Below, piece by piece: positions 14,766 through 23,100 of a stretch of 25,495 bases of DNA. The stretch is from positions 1 through 25,495 of the forward strand of contig DHOB01000047.1 in NCBI GenBank assembly GCA_002409675.1. The letters are read 5' to 3'. How positions within the stretch are numbered: the stretch's first letter is position 1; each line of letters begins with the position of its first letter. This DNA is from Ruminococcaceae bacterium UBA5401. Lineage in GTDB: Bacteria > Bacillota > Clostridia > Oscillospirales > Acutalibacteraceae. The notes under the pieces are model-generated. The model worked only from the letters and a program-made list of their open reading frames with translations, was not told the DNA's origin and searched no databases. The translations under genes were made by a program, and so were the position numbers.

Positions 14766-14839
14766 GGCCGCCGTGCAGCTGCGATTAGGTACCCGGTGGC
14801 GACGACCAAAAACAAGATTGCGACGCATATGAATTCCAT
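14756..14839 (-). CDS. 27-residue single-pass membrane peptide, type I toxin-like
   Basis: The peptide starts at ATG 14839, 8 nt after a strong ribosome site (AGAGGTGA on the minus strand, 14854-14847). It consists of a short N-terminus (MEF), one hydrophobic span (ICVAILFLVVATGYLIAAA) and a basic tail (RRPKK). This is the pattern of small holin-like or type I toxins such as TxpA/BsrG-class peptides, which act at the membrane. The same frame is open upstream to 15034, but the internal ATG alone has a ribosome site. A convergent antisense RNA with its own terminator overlaps the 3' end, and a hairpin lies just upstream of the ribosome site. KdpF-like transporter peptides are a similar size, but no kdp genes are present. 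Toxicity is inferred from architecture, not from a family match. Confidence 0.6.
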   Translation of the reverse strand: MEFICVAILFLVVATGYLIAAARRPKK

Positions 14840-14858
14840 GCCGCTTTCACCTCTCTCC

Positions 14859-14872
14859 GGGGCAGTTGCCCC
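14859..14872 (-). promoter_or_regulatory. Leader hairpin just upstream of the peptide ribosome site
   Basis: GGGGCA and TGCCCC pair perfectly around a 2-nt loop, ending 5 nt before the ribosome-binding sequence of the 27-residue peptide. Such leader structure often limits translation of type I toxin mRNAs. No promoter for this mRNA could be set with confidence. Confidence 0.4.
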
Positions 14873-14879
14873 GTGTCCG

Positions 14880-15190
14880 TAGCAGGACGTCCGCCTTTGA
14901 GAGGTATACCCTGCAACCCCCATGCCCTTTGCAAGCTTCATGATAGCAACATGGCACATAATTAGCAATGAGCTTCCACGTTTTATACCATATTTCATAA
15001 AAAATAACGATGGGCAGGCAGCCGGGCACTTCAAATTATCTGCATTTCCAAAAGTTTATCTCAATTTTTACAGGAAGGCCCGCAGGCCGCTTTTGCGGAG
15101 CGCCGGGCCGGCGTCCGCGGCGACCCGGCGTCTGTGTGAAAAATCGACACATTTTTACCTTTTTCCCACTGAAAATATTACCATGGAATC
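14880..15190. other. Intergenic stretch without a supportable gene
   Basis: This AT-richer region holds only short unconvincing ORFs. It includes a GC-rich hairpin-prone part (about 15070-15130, GCCGGG/CCCGGC) and a small TGTGT/ACACA hairpin at 15133-15151 followed by TTTTT, a possible weak plus-strand terminator. It must contain the promoters of the leftward peptide gene and the rightward secreted-protein gene, but none stands out. Confidence 0.4.
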
Positions 15191-15208
15191 AACTGGGTGG
15201 TGAAAGCA

Positions 15209-16093
15209 GTGGAAAAACGGGAAAAGAGCTGTCTTATTGTGCTGATGGTCCTGGCGCTGCTGTTTCTCGCGGCGGCGCCGGCCGTCTCTCACGCGATGGA
15301 GCTTTCCGCCGCCGAAACGGCAGATTCCGTGCGTGTCTTCCCGCAGGGCAGCACGGTCAAATCGCTGGGCCGCACGCTGATTCCGCAGAATTCCGGCGCC
15401 ACGCTGCAGGTCCGCGCGCCGGATGGGACGCCGCGCTCCAGAGAAGTTTTCACGGGCGACACGGCCCGGATTCTGGACAGGAGCGGCGGGGTCGTCGACA
15501 CCTTCACCATTGTGCTCGAGGGCGACGCCCTGCCGGTCTCTTCTGCCGGTCCTTCCTCGCAGCCCGAATCCTCCTCAGAACCCGCACCCTCCTCGCAGCC
15601 CGGGTCTTCTTCGGAACCCGGGTCCTCTTCCCAGGGCAGCTCCGCCCCGGAGCCGCCCGAATCCGCCGGTCCGCTCCCGGTGCCGGACGAAGGCGGCCTC
15701 CTCGTCTTCTTTCCTTCCCCCGTCACGGTGGAGGGGCTGGCCGACGAACTTTACGCGCCGGGCCAGTACAGGCCGGAAGAACTGCGCTTTTCCGTGCGGT
15801 CGGCCGCCGGCTCCGCGCGGGAAAACGGGAGCGTCTGCACGGGGGACGCCATCCGCGTGCTGGACGGCGGCGGCAAGTTCCTGTACCAAAGCACCGCGGT
15901 TGTCGCGGGCGACCTCACGCGGTGCGGCAGGGCCACCCCGCAGGCGTGCAGCCTGCTTTACGACTATCTGGCCCGCAAGGCCGACCTGCGGGAAGACCAG
16001 CTCGACGCCGCCGACCTCGACCGCGACGGCCGGGTCGGCACGGGCGACCTGCTGCGGCTCAAAAAAGCAGCCGCGGCTTCCGCCGGGCATTGA
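15209..16093 (+). CDS. Secreted protein with two related modules and a dockerin-like C-terminus
   Basis: This exported protein has 294 residues. A basic start and a hydrophobic core ending in AAPAVSHA form a signal peptide. Two related beta-rich modules follow, each ending alike (FTGDTARILDRSGGVVD... and CTGDAIRVLDGGGKFLY...). They are separated by a Pro/Ser/Glu linker with SSSEP and SSQP repeats. The C-terminus carries one good dockerin-type calcium loop (DLDRDGRVGTGDLLRLKK), whereas the expected first copy (GDLTRCGRATPQACSLL) lacks the acidic ligands. GTG 15209 is preferred because GGTGG lies 8 nt upstream; GTG 15197 and 15200 are alternatives. Such module-dockerin proteins are common in Ruminococcaceae surface proteins. 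Whether it binds a cohesin is doubtful with one degenerate repeat. No enzyme domain is visible. Confidence 0.7.
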   Translation: MEKREKSCLIVLMVLALLFLAAAPAVSHAMELSAAETADSVRVFPQGSTVKSLGRTLIPQNSGATLQVRAPDGTPRSREVFTGDTARILDRSGGVVDTFTIVLEGDALPVSSAGPSSQPESSSEPAPSSQPGSSSEPGSSSQGSSAPEPPESAGPLPVPDEGGLLVFFPSPVTVEGLADELYAPGQYRPEELRFSVRSAAGSARENGSVCTGDAIRVLDGGGKFLYQSTAVVAGDLTRCGRATPQACSLLYDYLARKADLREDQLDAADLDRDGRVGTGDLLRLKKAAAASAGH

Positions 16094-16118
16094 CGCGGCC
16101 GCGAAAAGCAAATATAAT
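16090..16118 (+). promoter_or_regulatory. Strong SigA promoter of the beta-helix protein gene
   Basis: TTGACG (16090-16095, 5/6) and TATAAT (16113-16118, 6/6) have the ideal 17-bp spacer. The -35 overlaps the TGA stop of the preceding secreted-protein gene. Confidence 0.85.
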
Positions 16119-16156
16119 AGGTCGGATAAAAGGTCATCCATAAGGAGCGTCTGTCT

Positions 16157-16828
16157 ATGAAATTTGAGCCGGCCCTAATTTGCAGTCTCTACGATCTTTC
16201 CCATACGGCGGCGGCTCCCCTTCTCGCCGGCCTCCAGTACCCGTGGGAGGCCCTCCCGAAAATCGGGGAGTTCATCCTGCGCCTGGGCGCCTCGCTCTCC
16301 CCCGGCGAATACGAGCGCCGGGGCGAAGACGTCTGGGTCGCAAAATCCGCGCGGGTCTTTGATTCCGCCTATCTGCACGGCCCCTGCATCATCGGCCCGG
16401 AGACGGAGGTGCGCCAGTGCGCCTTCGTGCGCGGCAACGCGCTGGTCGGCGCGGGGTGCGTGGTGGGCAATTCGACCGAGCTTAAAAACGTGATTCTGTT
16501 CGACCATGTGCAGGTTCCCCATTTCAACTATGTCGGCGACTCCATCCTGGGGTACCACGCGCATATGGGCGCGGGGTCCATCACCTCCAACGTCAAATCG
16601 GACCGGACCCCGGTGACCGTCCGCACCGGGGAAGGGCGCATCGAAACGGGCCTCAAAAAGATGGGCGCCGTGCTGGGCGACTATGTGGAGGTCGGCTGCA
16701 ACTCGGTGCTGAACCCGGGCGCGGTCGTCGGCAGGAACACGACCGTCTACCCGCTCTCCATGGTGCGCGGCTTCGTCGCGGCCGGCAGCATCTACAAACG
16801 CGCGGGCGAAATCGTAAAAAAGCGATGA
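16157..16828 (+). CDS. Left-handed beta-helix (hexapeptide-repeat) protein, GlmU C-domain-like
   Basis: The 223-residue protein has an N-terminal helical part (~1-55, ALPKIGEFILRLG) followed by hexapeptide repeats of a left-handed beta-helix (e.g. VWVAKSARVFDSAYLHGPCIIG, here described by its I/V-G pattern). MGAGSITSNVKSD and VLGDYVEVGCNSVLNPG resemble the GlmU acetyltransferase region. There is no nucleotidyltransferase domain, so any annotation as a full UDP-GlcNAc pyrophosphorylase would be misleading. AAGGAG (16142-16147) is 9 nt before the ATG, and it has its own strong promoter and terminator, so it is monocistronic. It probably binds an acyl-CoA or sugar nucleotide as a trimer; the reaction is unknown. 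Confidence 0.8.
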   Translation: MKFEPALICSLYDLSHTAAAPLLAGLQYPWEALPKIGEFILRLGASLSPGEYERRGEDVWVAKSARVFDSAYLHGPCIIGPETEVRQCAFVRGNALVGAGCVVGNSTELKNVILFDHVQVPHFNYVGDSILGYHAHMGAGSITSNVKSDRTPVTVRTGEGRIETGLKKMGAVLGDYVEVGCNSVLNPGAVVGRNTTVYPLSMVRGFVAAGSIYKRAGEIVKKR

Positions 16829-16857
16829 TGCTTTCCGGGACGAAAAGCGGGCATACT

Positions 16858-16888
16858 AACCGGGGCGCCGAGACGGCGGCCCCGGTTT
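16858..16888 (+). terminator. Terminator after the beta-helix gene
   Basis: AACCGGGGC (16858-16866) pairs with GCCCCGGTT (16879-16887), with a further GCCG/CGGC inner stem, then TTTACTTTA. Its tail overlaps the -35 of the next promoter. Confidence 0.65.
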
Positions 16889-16914
16889 ACTTTACGGGAC
16901 GAGTTCTGTATAAT
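16886..16914 (+). promoter_or_regulatory. Promoter of the FHA-SEDS / PBP operon
   Basis: TTTACT (16886-16891, 4/6) and a perfect TATAAT (16909-16914) are 17 bp apart. The -10 overlaps an in-frame ATG at 16913, which argues against that codon as the start of the protein. Confidence 0.7.
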
Positions 16915-16945
16915 GGAAGGACGAACGGAAAGGAGGGGCCTCTGT

Positions 16946-18616
16946 TTGAATTTACCTGCTGAAATCATTTCCGTTCTGCTGTACGCCCTGCGCGTCGCCG
17001 TCCCGCTGCTGTGCATCTCCATAGCGCACCGGTGCTTCCGCTCCCTGAAGCTCGGCAAGCGGAAGGAAGAGCCCGTCGTGGTGCTGGAAGACGCGTCCTC
17101 GCGCACCGTTCTTCCCGTCCTGTACTGGGAAAATTCCATCGGCCGCAGCCGCAGCTGCGACATCGTGCTGCACGACCCGACCGTCAGCCGCGCGCACGCC
17201 GTGCTGATGCGCCGGGAAAGCGGCTGGCTGGTCACGGACACCAACTCCCGGGCCGGCACGCTGGTAAACGGAAAAAAAGTGAAACAGGACGCGCCCGTCT
17301 TTCCGGGCGACACCATCACCGTGGGCTCGACCGCGCTGACCCTCAAGCGCACGGCGGACGTGGGCGTCGCGCAGCCGCAGAGCCCCCCCAGGCGCCGCGC
17401 GGCAAGTCCGTTCCACCTAATGCAGCTCGTCGTGCTGGTGCAGTTCCTGCTCTTCGTGCAGGCCTGCTTCGCGCCGGCCAAACCGAGCCTGGAGCCGCTG
17501 GTCCCGTTTGCGGCCCTGCTGGTCCTCGAATGGGGCCTTTACTTCTATTCCATGAAAATCCTCGGCCGCGTCAGCTTCGAGCTGGAGACGCTGGCCTTTC
17601 TGCTCTGCAGCGTCGGCATCATGCTGCTGTGCGGCGAGGGGGTCAAGACCACCTACACCCAGCTGCTGGGCGTCGCCATCGGCACGGTGCTGTACTGCTT
17701 TTTAATCTGGTTCCTCGGCAGCCCCGCCCGCGTGATGCGCTGGCGCGTCGCCGCGGGCGTACTGGCGATGCTGCTGTTCGCCGCCAACCTGCTGCTGGCG
17801 AAAGAGCACAACGGCGCCCGCAACTGGATCACGCTGGGGCCGTTCAGCCTGCAGCCCTCCGAGCTGATTAAAATCGCGTTCATCCTCGTCGGCGCCTCCA
17901 CGCTGGACAGGCTTCAGACCTATAAAAACCTGACGGGATTCATCGCGTTTTCCGCCATCTGCATGGGCGCGCTGTTCCTGATGAGGGATTTCGGCACCGC
18001 CTGCGTGTTTTTCGTCACGTTCCTGATTATTGCGTTCATGCGCTCCGGCAGCCTGCGTACCATCTCGCTGGCCTGTTCCGTCGCGGTCCTCGGCGCGTTT
18101 CTGATTCTGAAGTTCAAGCCCTATGTGGCGGAGCGCTTCGCCGCGTGGCGGCATGTGTGGTCGCATGTGAACGACGCCGGCGGCTACCAGCAGGTGCGCG
18201 TGCTCAGCTATGCCGCGACGGGCGGCCTGTTCGGCGTGGGCCTCGGCAAGGGCTGCCTGAAGGACGTGTTCGCCGGGGACAGCGACCTGGTCTTCGGCAT
18301 GCTGTGCGAGGAGCAGGGCTTGATTCTCGCGCTCACGGTGGTGCTCATCCTTGCGGCGCTGGCGTCCTCCGCGCGCGCCAACGCGACGCGCAGCCGGTCG
18401 ACGCTGTACTCCATCTCGGCGTGCGCCGCGGGCGGGATGCTGCTGTTCCAGACCTGCCTGAACGTGTTCGGCGCGACCGACGTGCTGCCCCTCACGGGCG
18501 TGACCCTGCCGTTCATCAGCCTGGGCGGCTCCAGCATGGTTTCGGTGTGGGGGCTGCTCGCGTTCCTCAAGGCAAACGACGAGCGCACCTATGCGGCGAG
18601 GAGGCGCAGGAGTTGA
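16946..18616 (+). CDS. FHA-domain/SEDS (FtsW-RodA-SpoVE) fusion, peptidoglycan polymerase
   Basis: This 556-residue membrane protein combines two functions normally found on separate genes. An N-terminal membrane helix (~7-27) is followed by a cytoplasmic FHA domain (~58-125) with the phospho-Thr-binding signatures Gly66-Arg67-Ser68 and Ser81-Arg82-x-His84 and the NSRAGTLVNG turn. After a basic linker comes a SEDS glycosyltransferase with about ten helices. It carries GARNWITLGPFSLQPSELIK, RDFGTA, ATGGLFGVGLGKG, DSDLVFGMLCEEQG (the acidic residue aligning with the conserved D of SEDS proteins) and PFISLGGSS. The start is TTG 16946, 9 nt after AAAGGAGG (16929-16936). The class B PBP gene overlaps its stop. 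SEDS proteins polymerise lipid II; the FHA part suggests recruitment by Ser/Thr phosphorylation, which is inference. Confidence 0.9.
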   Translation: MNLPAEIISVLLYALRVAVPLLCISIAHRCFRSLKLGKRKEEPVVVLEDASSRTVLPVLYWENSIGRSRSCDIVLHDPTVSRAHAVLMRRESGWLVTDTNSRAGTLVNGKKVKQDAPVFPGDTITVGSTALTLKRTADVGVAQPQSPPRRRAASPFHLMQLVVLVQFLLFVQACFAPAKPSLEPLVPFAALLVLEWGLYFYSMKILGRVSFELETLAFLLCSVGIMLLCGEGVKTTYTQLLGVAIGTVLYCFLIWFLGSPARVMRWRVAAGVLAMLLFAANLLLAKEHNGARNWITLGPFSLQPSELIKIAFILVGASTLDRLQTYKNLTGFIAFSAICMGALFLMRDFGTACVFFVTFLIIAFMRSGSLRTISLACSVAVLGAFLILKFKPYVAERFAAWRHVWSHVNDAGGYQQVRVLSYAATGGLFGVGLGKGCLKDVFAGDSDLVFGMLCEEQGLILALTVVLILAALASSARANATRSRSTLYSISACAAGGMLLFQTCLNVFGATDVLPLTGVTLPFISLGGSSMVSVWGLLAFLKANDERTYAARRRRS

Positions 18617-19995
18617 AGACGACCGGATTCCGTTCCTTTATTCTCTATCTTCTCGTCGGGGCGTTCCTGTTCGGCCTCGGCGTGTTTCTGTACGGCCTGG
18701 CGCTGGACGGCGGGGACTGGGCCGTGCAGCCGTTCAACCGCCACATCACGGGCGAGAGCCAGACCGCCGCCGAGGGCCGCGTGCTGGACCGCAACGGCAC
18801 CGTGCTGGCGCAGACGAAGGACGGCAGGCGCGTCTACGGCGGCGACGCGACCACGCGGCGGGCCATGCTGCACGCGGTCGGCGACACGCGGGGGTACATC
18901 TCGACGGGCGTGCAGCACAGCTTTCGCTCGGACCTTATCGGCTACAACCACGTGACCGGCCTGACCTCGCCCACCGGCAAAACCAACGGCAGCGACGTGC
19001 AGCTCACGCTCGACAGCGGGCTGTGCCGCCTTGCGCGGCAGAAGCTGGGCTCCCGCAACGGGGCGGCGGCCGTCTACAACTACCGGACCGGCGAGCTGCT
19101 GTGCATGGTCAGCACGCCGGATTTCGACCCGCAGAACCCCCCGAAGGACCTGAATACCGACAAGACCGGAAAATACAGCGGCGTCTACGTGAACAAGGTG
19201 CTCTCTTCGGCCCTGACGCCCGGCTCCATCTTCAAGCTGGTCACCTCGGCCTGCGCCATCGAAAATATCCCGGACCTCGACCAGCGCACCTGGAACTGCA
19301 GCGGCAGCGTCATCATCAACGGCAACAAAATCACCGACCTGTACGCCTACGGCAGGCTCAGCTTTAAAAACGCGCTGGCCAAATCCTCCAACGTGGCGTT
19401 TTCGCAGATCGCCGTGGAGCTCGGCGCGGGGAGGATGCAGGCGAAGGCGAACGCGATGGGCTTCAACCGCAGCTTCAGTCTGGACGGCATCCCCTCCGCC
19501 AAGAGCGTCTACAACGTCGCCTCCGCAAGCCCGGACGAGCTCGCCTGGTCGGGTGTGGGGCAGTACACCGACCTTGTGAACCCGTACCACATGCTGGTGC
19601 TGATGGGCGCCGTGGCGAACGGCGGGACCCCCGTGATGCCCTATTTCATCAAGCGCGTCGCGGCGCCGCTCGGCCTTGAGGCCAAGACCGGCAGGGCGCA
19701 GGCCGGCCCGGCGCTGCTGGGCGCCGAGACCGCCCGGCGGCTGGCCGAATACATGCGCTACAACGTCGCGCACCAGTACGGCGACGGCCTGTTCCCCGGC
19801 CTGGAGGTCTGTGCCAAGACCGGCACCGCGCAGGTGAGCGGCCGCGGCGACAACTGCTGGATGGTCGGCTTTTCCTCCCGGGCGGAGACGCCGCTCGCGT
19901 TCGCGGTCGTGGTGGAAAATTCGACGCAGGGCAGCATCGCCTCGGCGGGGCGGCTGGCCTCCGCCCTGATGGTCCAGGCCGCCAAAATCCAGTAG
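18613..19995 (+). CDS. Class B penicillin-binding protein (PbpA/FtsI-like transpeptidase)
   Basis: This peptidoglycan transpeptidase of 460 residues has one N-terminal membrane anchor (LYLLVGAFLFGLGVFLYGLAL). A short dimerisation region with GRVLDRNGTVLA precedes the transpeptidase domain. All three active-site motifs are intact: Ser205-x-x-Lys208 (GSIFK), Ser258-Ser-Asn260 and Lys402-Thr-Gly404. The start TTG 18613 overlaps the SEDS stop as TTGA, with GAGGAGG 8 nt upstream, so the two are translationally coupled. A SEDS polymerase plus a class B PBP is the standard synthase pair. At ~460 residues it lacks the longer pedestal or PASTA regions of many FtsI/SpoVD proteins and resembles actinobacterial PbpA. 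Its role in elongation, division or sporulation cannot be decided from sequence. Confidence 0.95.
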   Translation: MKTTGFRSFILYLLVGAFLFGLGVFLYGLALDGGDWAVQPFNRHITGESQTAAEGRVLDRNGTVLAQTKDGRRVYGGDATTRRAMLHAVGDTRGYISTGVQHSFRSDLIGYNHVTGLTSPTGKTNGSDVQLTLDSGLCRLARQKLGSRNGAAAVYNYRTGELLCMVSTPDFDPQNPPKDLNTDKTGKYSGVYVNKVLSSALTPGSIFKLVTSACAIENIPDLDQRTWNCSGSVIINGNKITDLYAYGRLSFKNALAKSSNVAFSQIAVELGAGRMQAKANAMGFNRSFSLDGIPSAKSVYNVASASPDELAWSGVGQYTDLVNPYHMLVLMGAVANGGTPVMPYFIKRVAAPLGLEAKTGRAQAGPALLGAETARRLAEYMRYNVAHQYGDGLFPGLEVCAKTGTAQVSGRGDNCWMVGFSSRAETPLAFAVVVENSTQGSIASAGRLASALMVQAAKIQ

Positions 19996-20027
19996 TGCGC
20001 AAGCCGAAATTTCAGGCGCCCGCGCTC

Positions 20028-20056
20028 TTTATTCCGGCGCCCGGCTGTGATAAAAT
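20028..20056 (+). promoter_or_regulatory. Probable extended -10 promoter of purL
   Basis: TAAAAT (20051-20056, 5/6) is preceded by TG one base upstream (extended -10). The -35 is weak (TTTATT, 20028-20033) at 17 bp. No purine riboswitch core was seen in the 113-bp leader. Confidence 0.5.
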
Positions 20057-20108
20057 AGACGGGTATTTCACAATCAATCGGCTGTAAAACGGCGGAACGG
20101 AGGAAAAC

Positions 20109-23100
20109 ATGTCTGATGTAATCCGGCTGTTCGTGGAAAAAAAGCCGGGATTCGACGTCGAGGCGCAGAAGCTCAAAGCGGACCTGAAAGAGAACCTGGG
20201 GCTTTCGTCCATCGAGGACCTCCGCCTGGCGAACCGATACGATGTCGAGGGCCTGTCCCGTGAAGAATTCGCGGCGGCGCGGGATACGATTTTCTCGGAG
20301 CCGAACGTGGACCGCGTGTATGAGGAAGCCTATCCGCTGCCGGAAGGGTACCGCGCCTTCGCCGCGGAGTACCTGCCCGGGCAGTACGACCAGCGGGCGG
20401 ATTCCGCCGCGCAGTGCGTGCAGCTTCTGACGCAGGGCGAGCGCCCGAAGGTCGCCACGGCCCGGCTGATTGCCGTGAAGGGCGGCCTGACCGACGGCGA
20501 GTTCCGGAAAATCGAGTCGTACGTCATCAACCCCGTGGAAAGCCGCCTCGCCTCCTTCCGAAAGCCGGAGACCCTCGGCGAAGCCGCGGCCGAGCCGCCG
20601 GACGTGGAGCGCGTCAGAGGCTTCACGGGATGGGACGGCGCCGCGCTGCGGGAATACCACGCCCGCATGGGCTTCGCGATGAGCCTTGAGGACCTCGCGT
20701 TCTGCCGGGACTATTTCCGCGACACGGAAAAGCGCGACCCGACCGTCACGGAGCTGCGGGTCATCGACACCTACTGGAGCGACCACTGCCGGCACACGAC
20801 CTTCCTGACGGAGCTGGACAAAATCGAGGCGGAGCCCTCGCCGCTGCGCCCCGCTGTGGAGGGCGCCCTGCGCGCCTATCTGGCGGCGCGCGCGGAGGTC
20901 TACGGCGGCAGGGCCGCCGGGCGCCCCGTCTGCCTGATGGACATGGCGACCATCGGCGCCAAACTGCTGAAAAAGCGGGGGCAAATCCCCGACTTGGACG
21001 AAAGCGAGGAAATCAACGCCTGTTCCGTCCAGGTGCCCGTCACCGTGGACGGAAAGGTGCAGCAGTGGCTGGTGCAGTTTAAAAACGAGACCCACAACCA
21101 CCCGACGGAAATCGAGCCGTTCGGCGGCGCGGCGACTTGCCTGGGCGGCGCGATCCGCGACCCGCTCTCCGGCCGGGCGTACGTGTACCAGGCCATGCGC
21201 GTGACCGGCTCCGGCGACCCGCGCGTCCCGTTCGAGAAGACCCTTCGCGGCAAGCTGCCCACGCGGAAAATCACGACGGGCGCGGCGCAGGGGTACAGCT
21301 CCTACGGCAACCAGGTCGGCCTTGCGACCGGGCAGGTTACGGAGCTTTACGACCCCGGATACGTGGCCAAGCGCATGGAGATCGGCGCGGTGATCGGCGC
21401 GGTCCCGAAGAAGAACGTGGTGCGCGAGGCCCCGCGCCCGGGCGACGTCGTGATCCTTCTGGGCGGGGCGACCGGCCGCGACGGCTGCGGCGGAGCGACC
21501 GGCTCCTCCAAGGCGCACACGGAAAAATCCATCGAGGTCTGCGGCGCCGAGGTACAGAAGGGCAACCCGCCCACCGAGCGGAAAATCCAGCGCCTTTTCC
21601 GCCGGCCGGAGGTTTCCCGCCTGATTCGCCGCTGCAACGATTTCGGCGCGGGCGGCGTGAGCGTTGCCGTCGGCGAACTGGCCGACGGCCTGCGGATCGA
21701 CCTCGACAGGGTGCCCAAAAAATACGAGGGGCTCGACGGCACCGAGCTGGCCATCTCGGAATCGCAGGAGCGCATGGCCGTGGTCGTCGCGCCCGGCGAC
21801 GCGGACCGCTTCATCGCCGCCGCCCACGAAGAAAACCTCGGCGCGACGCCGGTCGCCGCCGTGACAAAGGAGCCGCGCCTCGTGATGAGCTGGCGGGGGG
21901 ACCGGATTGTGGACCTTTCGCGCGCGTTCCTCGCCACAAACGGCGTGACCCAGCACGCGAAGGCGCTGATTCCCGCCGCAAAGCCGGAGGACGACTACCG
22001 CGGGAAAGTCCCCGGCTGCCTGCGCGGCCTGCCGCTCGCCGAGGCGTTCTCCAAAAATCTGGCCCGGCTCGAGGTCTGCGGCCAGAAGGGCCTCGCGGAG
22101 CGGTTCGATTCCAGCATCGGCGCGGCGACCGTGCTGATGCCCTTCGCGGGCAGGTACCAGCTTACGCCCGAGGAGGCCATGGTGGCGAAACTGCCCGTGC
22201 CGGAAGGCGAAACGGACGACGCCACGGCCATGGGGTACGGCTTCATCCCCGGCATCTCGCGCTTTTCCCCGTTCCACGGGGCGGCGTGGGCTGTGGTGGA
22301 AAGCCTGTCGAAGCTGGCGGCCGTGGGGGCGGACCCGCTGAAGAGCCGGCTGACCTTTCAGGAATATTTCGGCCGCATGACCGGCGACCCCCGGCGGTGG
22401 GGGCTCCCCGCCGCTGCGCTGCTCGGCGCGCTTGCGGCGCAGCTCGGTCTCGGGCTGCCCGCCGTCGGCGGCAAGGACAGCATGAGCGGCACGTTCGAGG
22501 ACCTGGATGTGCCCCCGACGCTTGTGAGCTTTGCGGTCGCGATGACGAAGGCGAGCCGCACCGTCTCCGCGGCCTTCCGCAGGCCGGGCACCAGAGCCGT
22601 GCTGTTCCCCGTCCCGGAGGACCCCAAAACCCTGCTGCCGGACTGGGCCGCGCTCCGACGGTATTATGCCTGCATCGCGGGGATGATGCGGAAAGGGCGC
22701 ATCCTCGCTGCCTCCGTCGTCAAAGAGGGCGGCGCGGCCGCCGCGGTCGCGCGCATGTGCTTCGGCAACAAAATCGGCTTCCGCTTCCGGCCCGAGGCGC
22801 TGGAGCCGCGCCTGCTGTTCTCCCCCGCGGCCGGGACCGTCGTCGCCGAGCTGGAAAGCGAGGAGGCGGTCGACGGCCTCGCCTACGTTCCGCTCGGCGA
22901 AACCCTCGCCGAGCCGGAAATCCGCCTCGGCGGCGACGCCCTTTCGCTCGACGGGCTGATTGCGGCATGGGGCAGCACGCTGGAGGGCGTGTTCCCGACG
23001 CAGGCGCCCCCGCAGCCCGTCCGCGAGGTCCCGCTTTATACCGCGAGAAATCCGAAGGCGCCGGCGGCCGCGGCGGCGAAGCCGCGCGTGTTCATCCCGG

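Noticed and set aside
14756..14839. KdpF-like potassium transporter peptide
   Set aside because: Size and hydrophobicity fit, but there are no kdpA/B/C genes nearby, and the convergent antisense RNA fits a type I system better.
19996..20108. Purine riboswitch upstream of purL
   Set aside because: The gap is 113 bp and no aptamer-like three-way junction or core motif was seen.
19758..22277. 839-codon minus-strand ORF opposite the PBP end and purL
   Set aside because: It spans two well-defined plus-strand genes and shows no recognisable domain.
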